9,839 nt of DNA from Pseudomonadota bacterium (GTDB lineage: Bacteria > Pseudomonadota > Gammaproteobacteria > Steroidobacterales > Steroidobacteraceae): assembly GCA_003242495.1 (NCBI GenBank), contig QGUO01000108.1, positions 1 through 9,839 of the forward strand, in the 5' to 3' direction. Below, piece after piece: positions 1-6,267 of this stretch. The number at the start of each line of letters is the position of its first letter. Positions within the stretch are counted from its first letter, which is position 1. Under the pieces are notes generated by a model. It did not search any database. It was not told the origin of the DNA and saw only the letters and a program-made list of their open reading frames with translations. The position numbers and the translations under genes were made by a program.

Positions 1-808
1 GCCGATCGGTGGGCACGGCGCGCAGCACTTCCTGCATGCTGCGGTCGTCGAGCTCGTTGAGGTCGGCGAACACGAACATGAGATCCTGGATCTTGGTGCC
101 CAGCACCTCGTCGACCTTCTTGATCTGTTCGACCAGCGCGTTCTCCTGGCTGGCGTCCATGAAGTTGAGGATGTTGGCCGCAGCCTTGACGCCGCCGATC
201 ACCGAGGTCTTGAGCGCGCCGGTCTTGCCGGCGAACTGCTTTTCGATCACGTCGTCGAGCTCGTGCAACGCGCTCGGCTGGATGCCGTCGAGCGTGGCAA
301 TGCGCATCACCACGTCGGCACGCAGCCATTCGGGAAACTGCTCCAGCACCTCGGCGGACTGATCCGCGTCGAGATAGGCGAGCACGATGGCGATGATCTG
401 CGGATGCTCGAGCCGGATGAGCTCAGCCACCGCGCGCGCATCCATCCACTTGAGCGACTCCAGGCCCTTGCTCGAGCGGCCGAACAGGATGCGATCGATC
501 ACCCCCGCCGCCTTGTCCTCGCCGAGCGCACCGATCAGCACCTTGCGCAGGTACTCGTCCACGCCCACACCGAGGGAGGTCTGGCTTTCCACGGTCTCGG
601 TGAACTCGTTGAGCACGGCCTGCACCTCGCTGCGCGAGATGTTCTGCAGCTGCGTCATGGCCGCGCCGATGCGCTGCACGTCCTTGGCGCCCATGTGCTT
701 GAGCACTTCGGCAGCCTCGTGCTCGCCGAGCGACAGCAGCAGGATGGCGGCGCGTTCGGTGCCGCTGCGCTTCGGCAGCTGAGGATTGGGGCGATTGGCG
801 TCACTCAT
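1..808 (-). CDS. fliG: FliG, flagellar rotor/switch protein (partial, 3' end beyond window)
   Basis: FliG forms the upper part of the cytoplasmic C-ring: it binds FliF, contacts FliM, and its C-terminal domain meets the stator to make torque. My translation gives 269 codons running off the left edge. Typical FliG is about 330-340 residues, so roughly the last 65-70 are missing, including most of the torque helix region. Visible landmarks are an N-terminal FliF-binding domain (about 15-105), the EHPQ motif at 134-137, the Gly-Gly hinge in GGVKAAANILNFM (205-217), and the start of the C-terminal domain, LDDRSMQEVLR (253-263), whose Asp-Asp matches conserved torque residues. The start ATG at 808 lies inside the end of fliF: the genes share 8 bases (ATGAGTGA), which suggests translational coupling. 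A weak GGGTGGG upstream is the only ribosome site seen. Identity is very secure. Confidence 0.97.
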   Translation of the reverse strand, partial: MSDANRPNPQLPKRSGTERAAILLLSLGEHEAAEVLKHMGAKDVQRIGAAMTQLQNISRSEVQAVLNEFTETVESQTSLGVGVDEYLRKVLIGALGEDKAAGVIDRILFGRSSKGLESLKWMDARAVAELIRLEHPQIIAIVLAYLDADQSAEVLEQFPEWLRADVVMRIATLDGIQPSALHELDDVIEKQFAGKTGALKTSVIGGVKAAANILNFMDASQENALVEQIKKVDEVLGTKIQDLMFVFADLNELDDRSMQEVLRAVPTDR

Positions 809-2420
809 CGTTGCCCACCCAGGTCTTCACCACTTGCGCGACGCGCCGCGAGTCCTGCGCGACCAGCGAGCGCGCCTGCTCCACTTGCGCCTCGTAGTCG
901 AGTACCGGAGTCGCCTCATCGGTCGACTCCTCGCCCTCCTCCGGCGCAGCAAGCGCCGGCGGCGTCTCGATCGGCTGGGGCGGCGGTCCAAGCAGGCTGC
1001 GCACCAGGGGACGGATCACCGCCAGCACCAGGGCCAGCAGCACGATCAGGCCGGCAAGCAGCTTGGCCAGATCGCGCATCAGCGGACGCTCCCAGAACGG
1101 CGGCGCCTCCGGCTCGAGCAGCTCGGGCAGCGGCGCTCCCCGGAAGGAGGCGTTGACCACGTTGACGCTGTCGCCACGCGAGGCATCGAAACCCACCGCA
1201 TCCTTGACCAGGCGCGTGATGTTCTCCAGCTGCTCGGCGCTGAGCGCGGTCTCGACCACCGTGCCGTCCTCGGCGGTGGTGCGCAGGTTGTCCACCAGCA
1301 CGGCGACCGTGAGACGCCTGAGCCGGCCTGCCGGCTGGCGTGTATAGGCGATGGTCCGATCGATCTCGTAGTTGCGGGTCGCCTGGCGCGAAACGCTGTC
1401 CGGCAGCGCCTGGTCCGCCGACGCCTCCGTGAGCGCTTCGGCTGCGGACACACCCGGCGGCAACGCGACACCCGGCACCGGCGGCTGATTGCTCAACGCT
1501 CCCGGGATCCCCAGCACACCGAGGCCGTTGCGGTTGGTCTCCTCGGACGTCTGCTCGCTGCGCACCACCTGGCTCTCGGGGCGATACACCTCGCGCGCCT
1601 CTTCGGTCGTCGACAGCTCGACGTCCGCCACCACCTGCGCACGCACACGGCCGGGACCGACCAGCGGCGCGAGCAATTCCTCGATGCGGCGCGTATAGCG
1701 CTCTTCCATGTTGCGCGCGAGCTCGAGCTGCTTGTCGCGTACCGCGAGCTCGTCGTCATGATCGGGTGAGGACAGCAGGCGCCCCTGCTGATCGATGACC
1801 GTGACCTGGCTGGCTTCGAGCTCGGGAATGCTGGAGGCCACCAGGTTCACCACCGCGGTCACCTGGCCCGGCTCGAGTCGCCGCCCGGACTTGAGCTGCA
1901 GGAACACCGACGCGCTCGGCGCACGCCGATCGCGCACGAATGCCGACTGCCTGGGCAGCGCCAGGTGCACGCGCGCCGCCTCGACGGCCTGCAGGTTGGC
2001 GATGGTGCGGGCCAGCTCGGTCTCGAGGGCGTGCTGGTAGCGGGCGTTTTCCATGAACTGGCTGATGCCGAACCCCGGCTCTTTGGCGATGACCGCAAAG
2101 CCGCCGCCGCTGTCGGGCAGTCCCTGCCCCGCGATCTTCAGGCGCGCGTCGTGCACGCGGTCCGACGGCACCGTGATGGCACCGGTCACCGGATCGAGCT
2201 TGTACGGGATGCCGTTCGTCTCGAGCGCCTGGGCGATCTCGAGTGCATCCTGCTGCCCGAGATTGCCGAACAGCAGGCTGTAGGACGGTCCCTTGGACCA
2301 CAGGGCCACCCCGACGCCCACGGCGACGGCCGCCGCCAGACCGACGAGCAGCAGCAACGGCCGCAGCACGGGCGGAATCGACAGCGGCGGAGGCGGCAGC
2401 GCGGTCTCGGGCGTGCTCAT
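801..2420 (-). CDS. fliF: FliF, flagellar MS-ring protein
   Basis: FliF is the inner-membrane protein that assembles into the MS ring, the base on which the C-ring and type III export gate are built. The 539-residue product is about full length for the family. It has a first membrane helix at about 18-41 after a Pro-rich start, a periplasmic YscJ/FliF ring-building region (about 45-220) with VEAARVHLALP at 146-156, a second FliF region with the conserved GVLGIPGALSNQPP (301-314), and a second membrane helix at about 451-475. The acidic cytoplasmic tail ends in VEQARSLVAQDSRRVAQVVKTW, the FliG-binding segment. The ATG at 2420 has a GAGAGGA ribosome site about 8 bases upstream. The preceding 30-codon ORF ends in an ATGA overlap with this start. 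The 3' end overlaps fliG. Confidence 0.98.
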   Translation of the reverse strand: MSTPETALPPPPLSIPPVLRPLLLLVGLAAAVAVGVGVALWSKGPSYSLLFGNLGQQDALEIAQALETNGIPYKLDPVTGAITVPSDRVHDARLKIAGQGLPDSGGGFAVIAKEPGFGISQFMENARYQHALETELARTIANLQAVEAARVHLALPRQSAFVRDRRAPSASVFLQLKSGRRLEPGQVTAVVNLVASSIPELEASQVTVIDQQGRLLSSPDHDDELAVRDKQLELARNMEERYTRRIEELLAPLVGPGRVRAQVVADVELSTTEEAREVYRPESQVVRSEQTSEETNRNGLGVLGIPGALSNQPPVPGVALPPGVSAAEALTEASADQALPDSVSRQATRNYEIDRTIAYTRQPAGRLRRLTVAVLVDNLRTTAEDGTVVETALSAEQLENITRLVKDAVGFDASRGDSVNVVNASFRGAPLPELLEPEAPPFWERPLMRDLAKLLAGLIVLLALVLAVIRPLVRSLLGPPPQPIETPPALAAPEEGEESTDEATPVLDYEAQVEQARSLVAQDSRRVAQVVKTWVGNDE

Positions 2421-2509
2421 GCCACCGTCCTCTCGGCATGACGCGCAGCGGCGCTCGTCGTGCAGCGCGCGCCCTCACACAGCCTGCTCATGGGCAGTTC
2501 CTGGTTCAT
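2417..2509 (-). CDS. possible 30-residue leader peptide ORF in the fliE-fliF gap
   Basis: A short ORF begins MNQELPMSRLCEGARCTTSA and fills most of the 116-base gap between fliE and fliF. It starts at an ATG with AGGA about 7 bases upstream, and its TGA stop overlaps the fliF ATG as ATGA, the usual form of translational coupling. I recognise no family; it contains two Cys and several Arg residues and no membrane helix. It could be a real coupling peptide or a chance ORF in GC-rich spacer DNA. Only conservation in relatives or ribosome profiling would decide. Confidence 0.25.
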   Translation of the reverse strand: MNQELPMSRLCEGARCTTSAAARHAERTVA

Positions 2510-2536
2510 GGTGGATCCTGCGGTTCAGCCGTCTTC

Positions 2537-2911
2537 TTATATGGGCATGTTCATGATTTCCTGGTACGCACTCACGAACCGGTTGCGTACCTCGGTGAGC
2601 GCGCGAAACGACACGCTCGCCTTCTGCATCTCCAGCATGACCTGCGGCAGCTCCACTCCCGGCACGCCGCGCTCGAACTGCGCCGCGAGCTGGCCGGCGC
2701 GCTGCTGCGCCTGGTTCACGTGCTCGATTCCCTGCTTCATGACGGCGGCGAACGAGGGCGTGCCGGGCACCTGCGTCGTCTTGTGCGGTCCGAGACCGGC
2801 GCCGGCGGCAACCTTCGCCGCCTGGTTGGCCGGCGCGGCCGCGCCGCGGATCTGCGACTGCATGGCGCGGATCTGCGCCAGGACCGCGTCGACCTGCAGT
2901 GAAGAAGACAT
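2537..2911 (-). CDS. fliE: FliE, hook-basal body adaptor protein
   Basis: FliE is a small secreted protein at the junction between the MS ring and the proximal rod and is needed for export of later rod and hook proteins. The 124-residue product is slightly longer than usual (about 105-115) because of an Ala/Gly-rich stretch at about 22-40. The diagnostic C-terminal helix is intact: PQVMLEMQKASVSFRALTEV at 89-108, then RNRFVSAYQEIMNMPI at the end. The start ATG at 2911 has a near-ideal AGGAGGT 6 bases upstream. This site sits within the 19 bases after the stop of the FleR-like gene, so the two genes are surely cotranscribed. No signal peptide is expected, since FliE leaves through the flagellar export apparatus. 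Confidence 0.98.
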   Translation of the reverse strand: MSSSLQVDAVLAQIRAMQSQIRGAAAPANQAAKVAAGAGLGPHKTTQVPGTPSFAAVMKQGIEHVNQAQQRAGQLAAQFERGVPGVELPQVMLEMQKASVSFRALTEVRNRFVSAYQEIMNMPI

Positions 2912-2930
2912 CGCTAACCTCCTGTCGACC

Positions 2931-3986
2931 TCAAACCTCGACGCCGGCCTCGCGCAGACGCGCGAGCTTGTAGCGCAGCGTACGCGGGCTGATACCCAGG
3001 CGCCGCGCCGCGGCCTGGCGATTGCCGTTGTCGGACTGCAGGGCCGAGAGGATCAGCTCACGCTCGGCCATTTCGAGCGACGGCAGCGCCGGGGCGCGTG
3101 CCGGCGTGATCTCGGTCTCCAACCGGATGTGCTCGGCCTGGATCACCGGACCGTTGGCCAGAATCAGCGCCCGCTGCATGACGTTGTCCAGCTCGCGCAC
3201 ATTGCCCGGCCAGTTATGGGTGAGCAGCAGGTGCGCCGCCTCGGCGCTCATCGCCGGGATGCGCTCGCCGGCGCGCGAGCGCGCCTCGAGCAGGCGCATG
3301 GCCAGCGGCAACACGTCGTCGCGCCGCTCGCGCAGCGGCAGCGTGGTGAGCGGAAACACATTGAGCCGGTAATACAGGTCCTCGCGAAAACGTCCCTCAG
3401 CGACCTCGGTACGCAGGTGCCGGTTGGTCGTTGCCAGCACCCGCACGTCCAAGGACACGGGCGCCCGGCCGCCGAGCCGCTCGACTTCGCGCTCCTGCAG
3501 CACGCGCAGCAGTTTGCTTTGCAGGCTGAGCGGCATTTCGGTGACCTCGTCGAGCAGCAGGGTGCCGCCCTGCGCCTGCTCGAACTTGCCGGGGTGGCTG
3601 CTATGCGCGCCGGTGAACGCGCCGCGCTCGTAGCCGAACAGCATGGCCTCCAGCATGTTCTCGGGGATGGCGGCGCAGTTCACCGCCACGAACGCGCGCC
3701 GGGCGCGTGGCGAGTTGCGATGAATGAAACGCGCCAGCACTTCCTTGCCGGTACCCGACTCGCCGGAGATCAGCACCGTGCAGTCGCTGAGTGCCACCCG
3801 TCGGGCAAGCTCCGCAAGACGCCGGGAAGCCTCCGCACAGGCGATCATCTCGCCGTGCGCTCCTGCGGACGACTCCCGTGCCTCCGGCGCGCAGCCGCCG
3901 GCGGCGCCCTCAACGTCCGCCGGACCGGTCCCAACCGGTCCCGCGGGGGGAGTAGTCAAGCTCGTTGCCTGTCGCTCTTCGTTCAT
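2931..3986 (-). CDS. FleR-like sigma54-dependent activator lacking a receiver domain
   Basis: This is a bacterial enhancer-binding protein of 351 residues that should remodel sigma54-RNA polymerase at flagellar promoters. Its AAA+ domain (about 45-285) has Walker A GESGTGKE (75-82), the sigma54-contact GAFTGA loop (122-127), Walker B GGTLLLDEV (140-148), FREDLYYRLNVFP (200-212) and WPGNVREL (259-266). A Fis-type helix-turn-helix follows at about 305-345. The AAA+ sequence (EREVERLGG, RVLATTNR, AEGRFREDLYYRL) reads like FleR/FlrC, and its place between fleQ and fliE fits. Residues 1-44 are a Gly/Pro/Ala-rich tail, not the roughly 120-residue receiver of classical FleR. The frame meets a stop at 4068-4070 with no ATG between, so no receiver was missed by start choice. 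No fleS gene is adjacent. The ATG at 3986 has only a poor ribosome site. It could also be a FlbD-type variant. Confidence 0.9.
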   Translation of the reverse strand: MNEERQATSLTTPPAGPVGTGPADVEGAAGGCAPEARESSAGAHGEMIACAEASRRLAELARRVALSDCTVLISGESGTGKEVLARFIHRNSPRARRAFVAVNCAAIPENMLEAMLFGYERGAFTGAHSSHPGKFEQAQGGTLLLDEVTEMPLSLQSKLLRVLQEREVERLGGRAPVSLDVRVLATTNRHLRTEVAEGRFREDLYYRLNVFPLTTLPLRERRDDVLPLAMRLLEARSRAGERIPAMSAEAAHLLLTHNWPGNVRELDNVMQRALILANGPVIQAEHIRLETEITPARAPALPSLEMAERELILSALQSDNGNRQAAARRLGISPRTLRYKLARLREAGVEV

Positions 3987-4045
3987 GCGCGGTTCTGTGT
4001 GCTGTGCGGCCCTCGTAGGGACGTCCTCTCGTTCCCGCAGAGAAG

Positions 4046-4061
4046 AGCAAGTTCCGTTCCA
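4046..4061 (-). promoter_or_regulatory. sigma54 (-24/-12) promoter of the FleR-like-fliEFG operon
   Basis: Read on the minus strand the site is TGGAACGgaacTTGCT, against the consensus TGGCACG-N4-TTGCW. Only one base of the conserved set differs, and the GG and GC dinucleotides are exactly 10 bases apart, as sigma54 requires. Transcription should start near 4035, about 49 bases before the ATG at 3986. It sits in a gap and points the right way. FleQ, encoded just upstream, is the obvious activator by analogy with P. aeruginosa, where FleQ drives fleSR and fliEFGHIJ. Confidence 0.88.
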
Positions 4062-4107
4062 GCACGTTCACCGACGCGTTTCGGGGGGCGATCCTGAGGA
4101 ACAGGTC

Positions 4108-4123
4108 ACACGCCGGGGCGTGT
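4108..4123. repeat. perfect dyad/hairpin upstream of the sigma54 promoter
   Basis: ACACGC-CGGG-GCGTGT has 6-base perfect arms and a 4-base loop in the fleQ-fleR gap, about 50 bases upstream of the sigma54 site. It could be a stem-loop ending part of the fleQ transcription, but no T run follows on the minus strand. It could instead be an activator-binding dyad. The sequence alone does not choose between these. Confidence 0.4.
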
Positions 4124-4170
4124 CGCACGGCCGGATGCGCCCTCGGCGCCCCGCCGCGCAGGCGCAGGCG

Positions 4171-5712
4171 TCAAACTTCCGGCGCGGACTCGTTGAGCAT
4201 CTCGAACTTGCGCAGCTTTTCGACGAGCGTCGTGCGTCGCAGATTGAGCAGCCGCGCGGCGTGCGCCACCGTGCCGTTGGTGCGATTGAGCGCCTGTGCG
4301 ATCAGGTCGCGCTCGATGGAGTACAGGTGATCGCGCAGGTCCAGGCCCTCGGCCGGCAGATGCGCCACCGAGATGGCCGTGTCGCTGCGCGCCAGGTCGG
4401 CCAGCGCGCGGCTTTCCTCCATTTCGAGGTTGGCGTCGCGCTGCGCCTCGAACGAGGCCGCCGGCTGGGATTCGACCGCTTCGGCGCCTGACGCGCCTTC
4501 CTGTGCGACCTCTGCCTCGATGGCCGCGGCCTCTTCCTCGCTCGGGCGGTAGCGCGCCGGCAAATCGGCGATCTCCACCCTGCGATCCGGACACAGTATC
4601 GACAGCCGCTCGATCAGATTGGCCAACTCGCGTACGTTGCCGGGCCAGGGGTAGCGGCTCAGCGCGCGCAGTGCCGCGTCGGACAGCTGCAGCCGGCCGC
4701 GTCCTTCATTGACATTGCGCTCGATGAACTCGCGCACCAGCAGCGGCAGGTCCTCGGGGCGATCGCGCAAGGCCGGCATTTCGATGGGGAACACGTTTAG
4801 CCGGTAGTAGAGGTCCTCGCGGAAGGTGCCGCGCTCGATCGCCTTTTCGAGGTTGCGGTGGGTGGCCGCGATGATGCGCACATTGCAACGGATCGGGGTA
4901 TGGCTGCCGACGCGCTCGAACACCCGCTCCTGCAACACCCGCAGCAGCTTCACTTGCATGGGCAGGCTCATGTCGCCGATCTCATCGAGCAGCAGCGTGC
5001 CGCCCTCGGCGATCTCGAAGCGACCCTTGCGGGCGGTGACCGCGCCGGTGAACGCGCCCTTCTCGTGACCGAACAGCTCGCTTTCCAGCAGCTCCGAGGG
5101 AATGGCCCCGCAGTTGATGGCGACGAACGGACGCTGACGGCGCGGGCTGGCCTCGTGGATCGCGCGGGCCGCCACCTCCTTGCCGGTGCCGGATTCGCCG
5201 AGAATGAGCACGCTCGAGTCGTGGGCGGCCACCTGGCGGATCAGACGCGTGACTTCGCGGATCGCCGGCGAGCACCCCGTGGGCATGGCCACATTCCGGG
5301 TTTCCTGCTGTACGGCTTGCGAGGAGACGTGCAACGCCGAGGCGAGCGACGCGTACTTGAAGGGGAACGGCAGGCGCTTTACGCGCGCCTCGCCGACGGC
5401 CGATACGAGCTGCTCGGCGTTGGCCGCCGAGCCGTAGGCGACCACCGGCACGTCGGCAAGCTGCTCGCGCAGGGCCGCTCCGAGCTCGCGCCAATCGGGA
5501 TCCTCGCCGACATCGCCGACCAGCAGGGCCGGCGGGGTATTCGACGACTGGATGACGGCACGCATCAGCGCCGCGTGGTCGATGAGCAGCGGTTCGAGGT
5601 CGAGGAAGCGGAGGACTTCGGCGACTTTGCCAGCGCGATCTACGTCACAGTCGTAGACGACGGCACGACGCAGGGCACTGGATTTCATCTTGACGGTATC
5701 GTTCCAACTCAT
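4171..5712 (-). CDS. fleQ: FleQ, sigma54-dependent flagellar master regulator
   Basis: FleQ is the cytoplasmic activator at the top of the flagellar cascade in pseudomonads and xanthomonads, and in several species it also answers to c-di-GMP. The 513-residue product has a degenerate receiver-like FleQ domain (about 12-125), an AAA+ domain (about 145-385) with Walker A GESGTGKE (172-179), GAFTGA (219-224), Walker B GGTLLLDEI (237-245), FREDLYYRLNVFP (297-309) and WPGNVREL (356-363), and a C-terminal Fis-type helix-turn-helix (about 465-505, ending LRRTTLVEKLRKF). LPAEGLDLRDHL at 452-463 is a FleQ hallmark. The linker at about 388-450 is acidic and longer than in P. aeruginosa FleQ (490 residues), explaining the extra length. 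Recalled c-di-GMP contacts of P. aeruginosa FleQ are only partly kept (see findings). No clear ribosome site precedes the ATG at 5712; Met9 is an alternative start with no better site. Confidence 0.96.
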   Translation of the reverse strand: MSWNDTVKMKSSALRRAVVYDCDVDRAGKVAEVLRFLDLEPLLIDHAALMRAVIQSSNTPPALLVGDVGEDPDWRELGAALREQLADVPVVAYGSAANAEQLVSAVGEARVKRLPFPFKYASLASALHVSSQAVQQETRNVAMPTGCSPAIREVTRLIRQVAAHDSSVLILGESGTGKEVAARAIHEASPRRQRPFVAINCGAIPSELLESELFGHEKGAFTGAVTARKGRFEIAEGGTLLLDEIGDMSLPMQVKLLRVLQERVFERVGSHTPIRCNVRIIAATHRNLEKAIERGTFREDLYYRLNVFPIEMPALRDRPEDLPLLVREFIERNVNEGRGRLQLSDAALRALSRYPWPGNVRELANLIERLSILCPDRRVEIADLPARYRPSEEEAAAIEAEVAQEGASGAEAVESQPAASFEAQRDANLEMEESRALADLARSDTAISVAHLPAEGLDLRDHLYSIERDLIAQALNRTNGTVAHAARLLNLRRTTLVEKLRKFEMLNESAPEV

Positions 5713-5823
5713 CGTTTGCGCGTTCTGATCGGGGTCTCAGCGATACGCCGGCTCAATTCTCGTTGTGTAAAGGTGTCCTCTTATATCGGGACAACCCTGA
5801 ACGGCGTCGCTGCGTGAACCAGT

Positions 5824-5837
5824 GCCAACAATTTGGC
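5824..5837. repeat. small inverted repeat in the fleQ leader, possible operator
   Basis: GCCAA-CAAT-TTGGC has 5-base perfect arms around 4 bases, extended on each side by a wobble and a GC pair. It lies just downstream of the candidate sigma70 promoter, a position suited to a repressor site or a weak RNA stem. I do not recognise the binding protein. Confidence 0.25.
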
Positions 5838-5860
5838 GCAGTTGCATGAATTACGATGAG

Positions 5861-5889
5861 ATCTTATTAACAGAACGCCACCTTGCCAA
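5861..5889 (-). promoter_or_regulatory. candidate sigma70 promoter for fleQ
   Basis: On the minus strand TTGGCA (5889-5884) is followed after exactly 17 bases by TAAGAT (5866-5861), matching the -35 and -10 boxes at 5 of 6 and 4 of 6 bases. Transcription would start near 5854, giving a leader of about 140 bases before the fleQ ATG. A second possible -10 box, TATAAG at 5785-5780, lies closer to the gene but has no good -35 partner. fleQ is sigma70-dependent in P. aeruginosa, so this type of promoter is expected. Confidence 0.45.
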
Positions 5890-6083
5890 TGAGAACCAAG
5901 CCACGAAACACGCACCGTGCGCGCGAAGTGCGGCGCGCGCGTGATGCAGTTCCCCCTCTGCTGTGCACAACTGCGCGATCGCTGCGGGCAAACATGCCTT
6001 GCGGCGGACACGTCTCGCTGCAACCGGCCGATGCAATGCCGATGAAAAACGAGACGACGCATGCGTCAGGCACGCGTCCAAAT

Positions 6084-6159
6084 GAGACCGCCGACACGAC
6101 GACCGGCGAAATGCGACCCAGTTCTCTATCTGGGTGGAGGCGCCTGCCTGCCGCTGGCG
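6084..6159. repeat. imperfect direct repeat, copy 1 (intergenic)
   Basis: This 76-base segment matches 6183-6267. Both begin gagaccgccgac and end ctggcg. The best part is 27 bases (6106-6132) identical at 25 positions to 6212-6238. Copy 1 also carries ACCCAG-TTCTCTAT-CTGGGT, a perfect 6-base stem that copy 2 has lost. It lies downstream of the PilZ gene stop. Confidence 0.8.
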
Positions 6160-6182
6160 CGTGTGCCCGTCCGCGCCTTGGT

Positions 6183-6267
6183 GAGACCGCCGACCGCCGA
6201 CACGGCGACCTGCGAAATGCGACCGGGTTCTCTATCTGCGAGGGATGCGCGTACCTGCCACCTGGCG
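6183..6267. repeat. imperfect direct repeat, copy 2 (spans the 3' end and stop of the PilZ gene)
   Basis: This copy is 85 bases, with 7 extra bases near its left end relative to copy 1. It covers the last 11 codons of the PilZ gene, the TAG stop and about 49 bases beyond. Copy 1 shows the same AGATAGAGAAC (minus strand) around its stop-equivalent, so the unit looks like a tandem duplication of the gene's tail. Confidence 0.8.

Larger units (their letters stand above)
5713..6231. other. 519-base gap between the PilZ gene and fleQ, regulatory, no convincing gene
   Basis: No ORF here has a recognisable product, and those present are Arg-rich shadow frames. The fleQ-proximal part (about 5740-5900) is visibly richer in A and T than the rest of the window, as expected for a promoter region, and holds a sigma70-like promoter and a small inverted repeat. 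A GCGCGCG/CGCGCGC stem with an 8-base loop lies at 5919-5940. The PilZ-proximal part contains the first copy of a direct repeat. Confidence 0.75.

Noticed and set aside
263..1769. Plus-strand open frames of 297 and 327 codons opposite fliG and fliF
   Set aside because: They overlap two certain genes on the other strand and show no family signature.
2460..4097. 545-codon open frame on the plus strand
   Set aside because: It runs antisense to fliE and the FleR-like gene and its product is Arg/Ala/His-rich with no recognisable domain; it is a shadow of GC-rich coding sequence.
5812..5828. Sigma54-like TTGGCAC...GC upstream of fleQ on the minus strand
   Set aside because: The GG and GC are 11 bases apart, not 10, and the -12 part lacks TT; sigma54 does not tolerate this spacing well.
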